Shown: one piece after another, positions 1-5,899 of the stretch | Layout of the letters: each line of letters starts with the position of its first letter | Position numbering within the stretch: the first letter of the stretch is position 1 | NCBI GenBank assembly: GCA_030152405.1 | Contig: JASLJL010000257.1 | Coordinates: 1-5,899, forward strand | Source: Gordonia sp. (in: high G+C Gram-positive bacteria) | Lineage (GTDB): Bacteria > Actinomycetota > Actinomycetes > Mycobacteriales > Mycobacteriaceae | Reading direction: 5' to 3' | Length of the DNA stretch: 5,899 bases | Notes under the pieces: generated by a model | What the model saw: the letters and a program-made list of their open reading frames with translations, nothing else | Database searches by the model: none | Told to the model about the DNA's origin: nothing | Position numbers and translations under genes: made by a program

Positions 1-668
1 GACGTCGTCGCGGCGATCAGCGTGACGACGTCGTTCGTGCCGACGTCGAGAATCGGTGCGGCGACACATGCGATGCCCCGTGTCGACTCCTCGAACTCGT
101 AGGCCACTCCGGTCTCCCGAGCCGCATCGAGCTGTGCGGACAGGAGACCCGGCGCGACGATCGTGCGCGGCGAGAGCCGCGCGAGCGGCCCGCCGAGGAC
201 CTCCCGACGCAGTGCCGGATCCGCATGGGCGAGGAGTGCTTTGCCGATGCCTGTGCAGTGCAGCGGCATTCGGCCTCCGGTGCGCGACGGTGCGCTCGCC
301 TGCCGGTGCCCGCCGATCTTGGCCACATACACCACTTCGTGGCCGTCGAGCACTCCGAGATGGACCGTCTCCCTGGTGCGCTGGTACAGGTCTTGAAGGA
401 AGGGCATCGCGATCTCCAGGAGACCGCGTTCAACGGATGCGCGCATCCCGAGTTCGAAGAGACCGCCCGACAGCCGGTAGCCGTTCTCGGTGCGATCGAG
501 CAGCCGCGCGGCCACGAGTTCGCCCGCGAGACGATGCGCCGTCGCCTTGTGCAGACCGGAGCGTCGAACGATCTCGGCGAGGGGGAGCTCGTGGTCGTCC
601 ACGGTGAACGAGTGCAGGATCAGCATCACCTTGCCGATGACTGTCTGCGTCTGGTCGTCGCTGCTCAC
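1..668 (-). CDS. IclR-family transcriptional regulator (C-terminus cut by window edge)
   Basis: Translating the minus strand from a GTG at 668 gives 222 residues with no stop before the window edge. About 30 residues of a usual ~250-residue IclR protein are therefore missing. Residues ~10-65 form the N-terminal winged helix-turn-helix, with VIGKVMLIL, then LAEIVRRSGLHKATAHRL as the HTH, then LLDRTENGYRLS as the wing. Residues ~80-222 match the IclR effector domain, including ETVHLGVLDGHEVVYVAKI, PLHCTGIGKALLA and the late motif EESTRGIACVAAPILD. The gene diverges from a hydratase-dehydrogenase-aldolase operon. E. coli MhpR, also an IclR protein, activates the equivalent mhp genes, so control of this operon by its pathway substrate or product is the natural inference. 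The effector is not identifiable. The GTG at 668 is chosen because the family-like N-terminus starts close behind it. Its only SD-like bases (AAGG) lie too close to the start, and a leaderless message is possible. Confidence 0.93.
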   Translation of the reverse strand, partial: MSSDDQTQTVIGKVMLILHSFTVDDHELPLAEIVRRSGLHKATAHRLAGELVAARLLDRTENGYRLSGGLFELGMRASVERGLLEIAMPFLQDLYQRTRETVHLGVLDGHEVVYVAKIGGHRQASAPSRTGGRMPLHCTGIGKALLAHADPALRREVLGGPLARLSPRTIVAPGLLSAQLDAARETGVAYEFEESTRGIACVAAPILDVGTNDVVTLIAATT

Positions 669-674
669 ACCTTG

Positions 675-680
675 ATCGTA
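675..680 (-). promoter_or_regulatory. Possible -10 box of the IclR regulator gene
   Basis: TACGAT on the minus strand ends 6 nt before the GTG start at 668, so transcription could begin at or very near the start codon. No convincing -35 is present at 16-18 bp. That position is occupied by one arm of the 688-704 palindrome. Weak evidence from spacing and -10 similarity only. Confidence 0.3.
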
Positions 681-687
681 CGGCCGT

Positions 688-704
688 GTCTCGCTGAGCG
701 AGAC
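688..704. promoter_or_regulatory. Candidate IclR-family operator (17-bp perfect palindrome)
   Basis: GTCTCGCT-G-AGCGAGAC is a perfect inverted repeat of 8 bp around one central base (696), inside the 78-bp gap between the divergent regulator and hydratase genes. Odd-centred palindromes of about 15-17 bp are typical IclR-family targets (the E. coli IclR site has this symmetry). Its centre is 51 bp upstream of the hydratase ATG, just upstream of a possible -35, which suits an activator. It is 28 bp upstream of the regulator GTG, over that gene's probable -35 region, which suits autorepression. The symmetry is seen directly; binding is inferred. Confidence 0.65.
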
Positions 705-712
705 GAAGGCCT

Positions 713-740
713 TTGCAGGGGGACGCGGGCGGGTGACGAT
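713..740 (+). promoter_or_regulatory. Possible promoter of the hydratase operon
   Basis: TTGCAG (713-718) and GACGAT (735-740) are separated by 16 bp and resemble sigma70-type -35 and -10 boxes, though the -10 is poor. The -10 ends 6 nt before the ATG at 747, implying a leaderless transcript. That fits the absence of a well-spaced Shine-Dalgarno there: the AGGGGGA at 717-723 is 23 nt from the ATG. The candidate operator lies directly upstream. Confidence 0.3.
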
Positions 741-746
741 CGTCTC

Positions 747-1562
747 ATGACTTCTTCCGTTGATCGCGACGTCGCCGAAGACCAGGCGGCACAGCGACTC
801 CTCACCGCACTGCAGACCCGCACCGCTTGCACGCCCGTCCGTGATCTCATCGGCGCCACCGATCTGCCGGCCGCCTACCGCGTCCAGGAACGACTCACCG
901 CCGGCCGGGTTGCGGGCGGCGCGCGAATCGTCGGACGCAAGATCGGGCTCACCTCGGCTGCCGTCCAGGAGCAGATGGGTGTCGACCAGCCCGACTTCGG
1001 TGTCCTCTTCGACGACATGGCCTACACCGGCGACGAAGTGGTTCCGATGGACCGTCTCCTTCAGCCGAAGGCAGAGGCCGAGGTCGCGTTCGTCCTGAAG
1101 AAGGATCTGGCCGACGGCCCGCTCGACACCGAGCAGATCCGCGACGCCGTCGACTACGGCGTGGCAGCTCTCGAAGTGTGCGACAGCCGGATCGACGGCT
1201 GGGACATCGCCTTCGCCGACACCGTCGCCGACAACGCGTCGTCCGGCGTCTACGTGCTCGGCAGCGACCGCAAGACCCTCGACGAGTTCGCGCCCGTCGA
1301 GGTCGGCATGCGCATGCTCATCAACGGCGAGGAGGTGTCGACCGGCAACGGTGCGGCCTGTCTCGGTGATCCCCTCAACGCAGTCGCGTGGCTCGCCAAG
1401 GCCGCTCGCGACTTCGGCGAGCCTCTACGCGCTGGGCAGGTCATCCTGTCCGGCGCACTCGGTCCCATGCGGCCGATCGAATCCGGTGACGAGGTGACCG
1501 TGGAGATCACCGGTCTCGGCACGGTCGTCGCGAAGTTCAGTGAAGGAAACGCACATGAGTAA
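747..1562 (+). CDS. mhpD: 2-keto-4-pentenoate (2-hydroxypentadienoate) hydratase
   Basis: This 271-residue cytosolic enzyme of the fumarylacetoacetate hydrolase-like hydratase/decarboxylase superfamily matches the ~260-270 residues usual for MhpD, BphE and HsaE. It should add water to 2-hydroxypenta-2,4-dienoate, or an alkyl homologue, to give 4-hydroxy-2-oxovalerate. Visible motifs are GRKIGLTS (63-70), QPDFGVLF (81-88), AEAEVAFVL (109-117) with E110 and E112, LEVCDSRI (142-149) with E143, and [13 protein letters not shown] (205-217). E110, E112 and E143 have the same spacing as the metal-binding glutamates of MhpD. The reading frame is open further upstream, but the ATG at 747 gives the family-length N-terminus and avoids overlap with the divergent regulator. 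The SD is weak. The stop overlaps the next gene by 8 bp. The related 4-oxalocrotonate decarboxylase is a possible alternative, but the adjacent aldolase and dehydrogenase favour the hydratase. The mhpD symbol is by homology; it could equally be named hsaE or bphE after its pathway. Confidence 0.9.
   Translation: MTSSVDRDVAEDQAAQRLLTALQTRTACTPVRDLIGATDLPAAYRVQERLTAGRVAGGARIVGRKIGLTSAAVQEQMGVDQPDFGVLFDDMAYTGDEVVPMDRLLQPKAEAEVAFVLKKDLADGPLDTEQIRDAVDYGVAALEVCDSRIDGWDIAFADTVADNASSGVYVLGSDRKTLDEFAPVEVGMRMLINGEEVSTGNGAACLGDPLNAVAWLAKAARDFGEPLRAGQVILSGALGPMRPIESGDEVTVEITGLGTVVAKFSEGNAHE
1542..1550 (+). promoter_or_regulatory. Ribosome binding site deciding the dehydrogenase start
   Basis: GAAGGAAAC lies just upstream of ATG 1555, inside the end of the hydratase gene. 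It selects this ATG over the in-frame GTG at 1540, which would precede it. Confidence 0.65.
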
Positions 1563-2532
1563 GAAGACCAAGGTCGCCATCATCGGCTCGGGCAACATCG
1601 GCACCGACCTGATGATCAAGGTGATCCGCACGGCGAAGCACCTCGAGATGGGTGCGATGGTCGGCATCGACGCTGAGTCCGACGGCCTCGCCCGGGCCGC
1701 CCGGATGGGCGTCCCGACCACCCACGAAGGCGTCGAAGGCCTCGTCAAGATGCCGAACTTCGACGAGATCGAGATCGTGTTCGACGCGACGTCGGCCAAG
1801 GCCCACGAGTACAACGCGTCGATCCTGGCTCCGCTCGGCAAGCGTCTCGTCGACCTGACGCCCGCCGCCATCGGCCCGTACGTGGTGCCCGCGGTCAACA
1901 TCGACGAGCATCTCGACGCCCAGAACGTCAACATGGTCACCTGCGGCGGGCAGGCCACGATCCCGATCGTGGCAGCCGTCTCCCGCGTCGCGCCCGTCGC
2001 CTACGCCGAGATCGTCGCGTCCATCGCGTCGAAGTCGGCCGGACCCGGCACCCGCGCGAACATCGACGAGTTCACCGAGACCACGTCGAACGCGATCAAG
2101 TCGGTCGGCGGCGCCGTCAACGGCAAGGCCATCATCATCATGAACCCGGCCGAGCCGCCGCTGATCATGCGCGACACGGTGTACGCGCTGGTCGACGCAC
2201 CCGACCTCGACACGCAGGATCAGATCCGCAACTCGGTGGAGAAGATGGTCGCCGACGTGTCGGCGTACGTCCCCGGTTACCGGCTCAAGCAGAAGGTGCA
2301 GATCAATCCGATCTCGGAGACGTCGCCCGTCGGCACCCTGATGGCGGAAGAGCCCGAATCGGCTCCCACCCATCAGGTCTCGGTGTTTCTCGAAGTCGAG
2401 GGCGCCGCTCATTACCTCCCGGCCTACGCCGGAAATCTCGACATCATGACCTCGGCCGGCCTCCAGTACGCCGAGCGGATCGCCGCAGTCGCGGCGCAGG
2501 AGACTGCAGACTCTGAAGGAGCAGGCGCATGA
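1555..2532 (+). CDS. mhpF: Acetaldehyde dehydrogenase (acylating)
   Basis: This 325-residue protein of the MhpF/DmpF/HsaG family (usually ~300-316 residues) oxidises acetaldehyde or a longer aldehyde to acyl-CoA using NAD+ and CoA. The N-terminal Rossmann motif is [14 protein letters not shown] (6-19). The catalytic cysteine is C130 in [23 protein letters not shown] (198-208) and the C-terminal [12 protein letters not shown] (291-302) are conserved family signatures. In this family the enzyme forms a complex with the aldolase encoded next, and the toxic aldehyde is channelled between the two active sites. Close coupling of the genes fits this: it overlaps the hydratase by 8 bp and the aldolase by the ATGA tetranucleotide. 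The ATG at 1555 is chosen because it has an SD at 1542-1550. Substrate chain length (acetaldehyde versus propionaldehyde, as in steroid or alkyl-aromatic degradation) cannot be read from the sequence. Confidence 0.96.
   Translation: MSKKTKVAIIGSGNIGTDLMIKVIRTAKHLEMGAMVGIDAESDGLARAARMGVPTTHEGVEGLVKMPNFDEIEIVFDATSAKAHEYNASILAPLGKRLVDLTPAAIGPYVVPAVNIDEHLDAQNVNMVTCGGQATIPIVAAVSRVAPVAYAEIVASIASKSAGPGTRANIDEFTETTSNAIKSVGGAVNGKAIIIMNPAEPPLIMRDTVYALVDAPDLDTQDQIRNSVEKMVADVSAYVPGYRLKQKVQINPISETSPVGTLMAEEPESAPTHQVSVFLEVEGAAHYLPAYAGNLDIMTSAGLQYAERIAAVAAQETADSEGAGA
2515..2521 (+). promoter_or_regulatory. Ribosome binding site of the aldolase gene
   Basis: GAAGGAG ends 7 nt before ATG 2529, within the last codons of the dehydrogenase gene. 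It is a strong SD supporting this start and independent initiation at the ATGA overlap. Confidence 0.7.
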
Positions 2533-3554
2533 CAAAGATCTTCGTCCAGGACGTCACCCTGCGTGACGGCATGCACGCACTCCGTCACCAGATCAGCACC
2601 GACGACGTCAAGCGCATCGTCAGTGCGCTCGACGAGGCGGGCGTCGACGCGATCGAGGTCGCGCACGGCGACGGTCTCGCCGGCGGCTCGGTCAACTACG
2701 GCCCTGGTTCCAACACCGACTGGGAGTGGATCGAGGCGGCCGCCAGCGTGCTGAAGAACGCGCGCCTGACCACCCTGCTGCTCCCCGGCGTCGGCACCGT
2801 CGAACATCTCGAGAAGGCCTGGGACCTCGGCGTCCGTTCGGTCCGCGTCGCGACGCACTGCACCGAGGCCGACGTCTCCGCGCAGCACATCGCCGCAGCG
2901 CGCGAGATCGGCATGGATGTGTCGGGCTTCCTGATGCTGTCGCACATGTCGGAGCCGGAGAAGCTGGCACAGCAGGCCAAGCTGATGGAGTCGTACGGCG
3001 CGCACTGCGTGTACATCACCGACTCGGGCGGCCGCCTCACCATGAACGACGTCGTCGCCCGCGTGAAGGCGTACCGCGACGTGCTGAACCCGGAGACGGA
3101 GATCGGCATCCACGCGCACGAGAACCTCTCGCTGTCGGTCGCGAACTCCGTGGTCGCCGTCGAGAACGGCGTGTACCGAGTCGACGCGTCGCTCGCCGGT
3201 CACGGTGCGGGTGCGGGCAACTGCCCGATCGAGCCCTTCGTGGCCGTCGCGAACCTGTCGGGCTTCGAGCACGGCTGCGACCTGAACAAGCTCGAGGACG
3301 CGGCCGACGACATCGTCCGCCCGCTGCAGGATCGTCCGGTCCGTGTGGACCGCGAGACCCTCACCCTCGGCTACGCCGGCGTGTACTCGTCGTTCCTGCG
3401 CCATGCCGAGGCCGCTGCGCAGCGCTACGAGCTCGACGTCCGCGACATCCTCACCGTCTGCGGCGAGCGTCGTCTCGTCGGCGGTCAGGAGGACATGATC
3501 GTCGACATCGCGCTCACCCTCGTCGAGGAGCGCGAAGAAGCTCAGGCTTCGTAG
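2529..3554 (+). CDS. mhpE: 4-hydroxy-2-oxovalerate aldolase
   Basis: This 341-residue class II pyruvate aldolase of the DmpG/BphI/HsaF/MhpE family is close to the usual ~340-345 residues. It splits 4-hydroxy-2-oxovalerate (or an alkyl homologue) into pyruvate and an aldehyde. The TIM-barrel active site opens with [14 protein letters not shown] (8-21), giving the catalytic arginine R12, metal ligand D13 and base H16. The metal-binding histidines are H195 and H197 in [15 protein letters not shown], and [13 protein letters not shown] is the following conserved loop. The C-terminal ~70 residues correspond to the DmpG-type communication domain that contacts the dehydrogenase ([13 protein letters not shown], then [18 protein letters not shown]). 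It is the last gene of the operon, and its stop lies 9 bp from the stop of convergent coaE, leaving no room for an intergenic terminator. The gene could be named dmpG or hsaF depending on pathway. Confidence 0.96.
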   Translation: MTKIFVQDVTLRDGMHALRHQISTDDVKRIVSALDEAGVDAIEVAHGDGLAGGSVNYGPGSNTDWEWIEAAASVLKNARLTTLLLPGVGTVEHLEKAWDLGVRSVRVATHCTEADVSAQHIAAAREIGMDVSGFLMLSHMSEPEKLAQQAKLMESYGAHCVYITDSGGRLTMNDVVARVKAYRDVLNPETEIGIHAHENLSLSVANSVVAVENGVYRVDASLAGHGAGAGNCPIEPFVAVANLSGFEHGCDLNKLEDAADDIVRPLQDRPVRVDRETLTLGYAGVYSSFLRHAEAAAQRYELDVRDILTVCGERRLVGGQEDMIVDIALTLVEEREEAQAS

Positions 3555-3563
3555 TTCTGTGAT

Positions 3564-4469
3564 CTACACGCGTATCGTGACCCGTGCGAATCTGGCCGGG
3601 TCGGCGCTTACGTGGACGCCCGGCTCGGTCTGCGGGAAGCCGCCCGCGGTGAGGGCGACGGCGACGTCGCCGGTGGCGGTCACCTCGATGTCGATCACCG
3701 GGACGGCCGACGTGCCCGGGGTCGCCGTCGGGCCGACGTGCTGGACGGCCGTCGCATGTCCGCCGACGAGTGCCCACACGCGGTTGACGAGTCGGGGACC
3801 CAGCACCGCCCACTGCGGGTCGTAATCCTGCACCTCGGTCGGCAGGACGACGGCGCGCTCGGCGGAGACGTTGTCGCGCAAGGGGATCAGGCGGTCGTTC
3901 CACACGGCGAGGGCCTGCTCCGCGAGGGCGTCCGGCGTTCCGGAATTGTCCAGCCAGACGTCGGCGACGGCGCGGCGCTGCTCGTCGGTCGCCTGCGCGG
4001 CGATCCGTGCGCGCGCATCGTCCGGGTCCATGCCGCGCAGGGTCGTCAGGCGTTCGAACCGGGTGTCGGCGTCGGCGTGCACAACTGCGACGACGTGATA
4101 GAACGGCGCCATGTGGCCCTCCACCAGGAGCGGGACGTCGTGAAGGATGACGGCGTCGGCCGGGGCCGCGTCGGTCAGCTCCTGCGTTCGCGCGCCGATC
4201 AGCGGATGCGTGATCCCGTTGAGCTTCTGCCGGCTGTCGTCGTCGACGAACGCGCGAGCGGCCAGGGCCGGGCGGTTCAGGGCACCGGCGTCGTCGAGGA
4301 TGTCGGGGCCGAAGGCGTCGACGAGCTGTGCCAGGCCCACCGAACCGGGCTCGACCACTTCGCGCGCGATCTTGTCCGCGTCGATGTGATACGCGCCGTT
4401 GTCGATGAACGTCTTGGCAACCGTCGATTTTCCGGCGCCGATGCCGCCGGTGAGTCCCACTCTGATCAC
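3564..4469 (-). CDS. coaE: Dephospho-CoA kinase with shortened GrpB-like C-terminal extension
   Basis: This cytosolic enzyme phosphorylates the ribose 3'-hydroxyl of dephospho-CoA with ATP, the final step of CoA synthesis. Residues 1-~198 are the kinase: MIRVGLTGGIGAGKST contains the P-loop (8-15), HIDADKIAREVV (29-39) and DVPLLVE (111-117) are substrate-site motifs, ARIAAQATDEQRR (154-166) is the lid region, and DNSG is at 174-177. The start is GTG 4469, which gives the standard N-terminus; no good SD is visible. Residues ~212-301 resemble the start of a GrpB/UPF0157 domain (DYDPQWAVL, QHVGPTATPG, VPVIDIEV, SADPARFARVTIRV). Mycobacterial CoaE has a complete domain of this type and is ~400 residues. 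Here the protein ends at 301, so the domain is incomplete, and HVGPT replaces the usual HVGST. The kinase should be intact, and the tail's role is unknown. The upstream gene ends 45 bp away on the same strand, so co-transcription is possible. Confidence 0.96.
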   Translation of the reverse strand: MIRVGLTGGIGAGKSTVAKTFIDNGAYHIDADKIAREVVEPGSVGLAQLVDAFGPDILDDAGALNRPALAARAFVDDDSRQKLNGITHPLIGARTQELTDAAPADAVILHDVPLLVEGHMAPFYHVVAVVHADADTRFERLTTLRGMDPDDARARIAAQATDEQRRAVADVWLDNSGTPDALAEQALAVWNDRLIPLRDNVSAERAVVLPTEVQDYDPQWAVLGPRLVNRVWALVGGHATAVQHVGPTATPGTSAVPVIDIEVTATGDVAVALTAGGFPQTEPGVHVSADPARFARVTIRV

Positions 4470-4514
4470 GGATGCCAGTGTGTCAGATCACGTCTGGCGA
4501 CGCCTCTCAGGACG

Positions 4515-5054
4515 TCAGCCGAAGAACGACGCCGGGTCGATCGCCGAGAGCGGCGTCCACCTCGGGATCGTCTCCGCCTCCGGTGGTGAGTCGACGGATT
4601 CGTGGAAGCCGCGGAGTTGCAGCGCGAGGCGCGGATCCTCGTCGACGCGCCGGACGGTGTCGTACAGAAGGGTCAGAACGTGAATGCACCGAGCGGTTCG
4701 TGCCTTGCAGGAGCAGTCGGTGACCGCCAATTCGGGTGTGCCCGCCGATGCCGCGAGCGTGTCGTCCGTCAATGCGGCGGCCGTCGGGGCGGGGCCGACG
4801 ACGGCGGCCAGACTCTCCGCGGTCGACCGCTCCATCGCGGTGAACTCCAGGTAGGCGACCGACGCCGAACCGCCGCGAACGATGGTTCCGCGGATCAGTC
4901 GGCCGTCGACGACTACATCGGTGACCGAGTTCCGCGCCAGACTGCGGGCGCGGGGGAGCATGGGTTCGGGTCTGGTGATGCTCGTGGGCTCCGCGATGCG
5001 GAGGAACGCTCGGCCCCACGCGGTGTAGCCGTATTCGGCCGTCGTGGTGGTCAC
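4515..5054 (-). CDS. SWIM zinc-finger protein, partner of the adjacent SNF2 helicase
   Basis: A 179-residue protein whose recognisable feature is a SWIM finger, C-x-C-x6-C-x-H, at C114, C116, C123 and H125 (DCSCKARTARCIHVLTLLY). SWIM fingers bind zinc and are thought to contact DNA or protein, and in bacteria they are often encoded beside SWI2/SNF2 ATPases. The N-terminal ~85 residues contain TAWGRAFLRIAEP and VVVDGRLIRGTIVRGG, resembling the region that precedes the finger in other bacterial SWIM proteins. The C-terminus is short and has no catalytic domain I recognise. The GTG start at 5054 overlaps the stop of the upstream SNF2 gene in a GTGA tetranucleotide, and AGGAGA at 5064-5059 is its SD. 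This indicates translational coupling and a shared function. No signal peptide or membrane segment is visible. Its target is unknown. Confidence 0.82.
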   Translation of the reverse strand: MTTTTAEYGYTAWGRAFLRIAEPTSITRPEPMLPRARSLARNSVTDVVVDGRLIRGTIVRGGSASVAYLEFTAMERSTAESLAAVVGPAPTAAALTDDTLAASAGTPELAVTDCSCKARTARCIHVLTLLYDTVRRVDEDPRLALQLRGFHESVDSPPEAETIPRWTPLSAIDPASFFG

Positions 5055-5899
5055 GCGGTCTCCTCTCGGTTGCGGCGGAGAACTTCGATCAGTCGCTCGT
5101 CGGACAACTCCGTCAGCACCGACAGCGCGCCGGCATCGGCGTCGAGATCGAGCGCCGACTTCCGGTCATGCATGTCGGCTATGTGCTCCTCGACGGTGCC
5201 CGCAGTGGTCAACGTCGTCACCGTGACGACTCGATCCTGGCCGATGCGGTGCACGCGGTCGGTCGCCTGCGCCTCGACTGCCGGATTCCACCAGCGGTCG
5301 AAGTGCACCACGTCGGCCGCCCGCGTCAACGTGAGCCCGGTGCCCGCCGCTTTGAGGCTGGCGACGAGCACCCCGCAGCCGTGGCCGGCCTGGTAGTCGT
5401 CGACGATTCGATCCCGCTCGGTCCGCGACAGTCCGCCGTGGAGGAAGGGCACGCGGGCGCCCAACGCCTCGCCGAAGTGCGCGGCGAGCAGGTCGCCGGT
5501 CTCCCGGTACTGCGTGAACACGACGGTGGGGCTGTCGTTGTCGACGTTCGTCAACACGATGTCGGTGGCGACGTCCAACTTGCCGGACCGTCCGTCGATC
5601 TCGGACGGTCGTCCGGCGCCCGAGAGAACAGGGTGATTGCACACCTGCTTGAGCTTGGTGAGCGCCGCGAGAATCGCACCGCGTCGCCCGATCCCGTCAC
5701 CGAAGCCGTCGTCGGCGGCTCGATCGAGGATCGCGTCGTAGAGTCGTCCCTGCTCATCGGAGAGATCGCACTCGACGTCGATGTGGATCTTCGGCCCCAG
5801 GCTGGCCGCCACGTCGGACTTGGTTCTGCGGAGCACCCTGCCCGAGATCGCGTCGTGCATGCGGAGCTTCGCGCCCGACGATCCGGCCAGGATCGGCGA
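5051..5899 (-). CDS. SNF2-family DEAD/DEAH-type helicase, C-terminal part (5' end beyond window)
   Basis: The frame is open to the right edge and gives the last 282 residues of a protein normally several hundred residues longer. It shows the second RecA-like lobe of a SWI2/SNF2 ATPase, a DNA translocase that remodels protein-DNA complexes. In order: RVLRRTKSDVAASLGPKI (lobe linker), CDLSDEQGRLYDAIL, LTKLKQVCNHP, SGKLD, motif IV TVVFTQYRETGDLL, PFLHGGLSRTERD, motif V AAGTGLTLTRAADVVHFDRWWNP, and motif VI QATDRVHRIGQ with the arginines needed for ATP hydrolysis. A late TVEEHIADMHDRKSAL matches the usual end of the helicase core. Motifs I-III (P-loop, DEAH box) lie outside the window. The stop overlaps the SWIM gene start by 4 bp. 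The ATG at 5860 is an internal methionine, not the real start. Actinobacterial homologues of this type are annotated as SNF2/HepA-like. Roles in DNA repair or transcription recycling are guesses. Confidence 0.95.
   Translation of the reverse strand, partial: SPILAGSSGAKLRMHDAISGRVLRRTKSDVAASLGPKIHIDVECDLSDEQGRLYDAILDRAADDGFGDGIGRRGAILAALTKLKQVCNHPVLSGAGRPSEIDGRSGKLDVATDIVLTNVDNDSPTVVFTQYRETGDLLAAHFGEALGARVPFLHGGLSRTERDRIVDDYQAGHGCGVLVASLKAAGTGLTLTRAADVVHFDRWWNPAVEAQATDRVHRIGQDRVVTVTTLTTAGTVEEHIADMHDRKSALDLDADAGALSVLTELSDERLIEVLRRNREETA
5059..5066 (-). promoter_or_regulatory. Ribosome binding site of the SWIM gene
   Basis: AGAGGAGA on the minus strand lies 4 nt before GTG 5054, inside the last codons of the SNF2 gene. 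It supports the GTG start and coupled translation. Confidence 0.55.

Noticed and set aside
706..713. Second small palindrome AAGGCCTT, and GACGATCGTC at 735-744, as extra operators.
   Set aside because: Only 8 and 10 bp, with no central spacing like the main dyad. Expected often by chance; the second may simply reflect the -10 region.
225..746. Upstream extension of the hydratase reading frame back to 225.
   Set aside because: It would overlap the divergent IclR gene almost entirely and add ~174 residues absent from the family. It is an open frame by composition only.
1537..2535. A 332-codon open frame antisense to the dehydrogenase gene.
   Set aside because: Its composition is rich in D, R, V and G with no recognisable motif. 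It is the usual high-GC shadow of a strongly coding opposite strand, whose product has clear family motifs.
2424..3404. A 326-codon minus-strand open frame opposite the aldolase.
   Set aside because: Low-complexity arginine/valine/aspartate sequence, no start context and no domain. The plus strand clearly encodes the aldolase.
2529..4469. A functional link between coaE and the CoA-using catabolic operon.
   Set aside because: The genes are on opposite strands in convergent order and coaE is a universal housekeeping gene. Sharing CoA as a molecule is not evidence of a system.
3612..4589. A 325-codon plus-strand open frame opposite coaE.
   Set aside because: No domain is visible and it crosses the coaE/SWIM boundary. 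coaE on the other strand carries all kinase motifs.
5051..5860. A complete 269-residue helicase starting at ATG 5860.
   Set aside because: The frame continues upstream to the window edge, and the protein at 5860 is already in the middle of the SNF2 core. The ATG is internal.

Overview
This GC-rich window, with strong G/C preference at third codon positions, looks like chromosomal DNA of a high-GC actinobacterium. The best guess is the Mycobacteriales (Gordonia, Rhodococcus, Williamsia or Mycobacterium-like). The reasons are a dephospho-CoA kinase carrying a GrpB/UPF0157-type C-terminal extension, GTG starts, and a catabolic gene order identical to mhpDFE/hsaEGF. No genus can be fixed from the sequence alone.

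Left part (1-3554): an IclR-family regulator, cut by the left edge, is transcribed leftward. Diverging from it across a 78-bp gap is a tightly overlapped three-gene operon: 2-keto-4-pentenoate (2-hydroxypentadienoate) hydratase, acylating acetaldehyde dehydrogenase, and 4-hydroxy-2-oxovalerate aldolase. Together these form the complete lower meta-cleavage pathway. 2-Hydroxypenta-2,4-dienoate (or an alkyl homologue) is hydrated, then cleaved to pyruvate plus an aldehyde, and the aldehyde is passed to the dehydrogenase and converted to acyl-CoA. No ring-cleavage dioxygenase or C-C hydrolase lies in the window. The divergent gap contains a perfect 17-bp odd-centred palindrome that is a strong candidate IclR operator. 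Possible -10 boxes lie 6 nt from each start codon, suggesting leaderless transcripts in both directions.

Right part (3564-5899): three leftward genes converge on the catabolic operon with only 9 bp between stop codons. In transcription order they are a SNF2-family helicase (C-terminal 282 residues; the start lies beyond the right edge), a small SWIM zinc-finger protein overlapping it by 4 bp, and coaE 45 bp further on. The SNF2-SWIM pair is probably a DNA-dependent ATPase and its zinc-finger partner. coaE is the essential last step of CoA synthesis, here with a GrpB-like tail that appears to stop roughly halfway through that domain, exactly where the catabolic operon abuts it.

I see no RNA genes, CRISPR arrays, insertion sequences or origins, and nothing that demands a new type of system. 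The points most worth following up are the palindrome, the shortened GrpB tail of CoaE at the junction, and the SNF2-SWIM pair.
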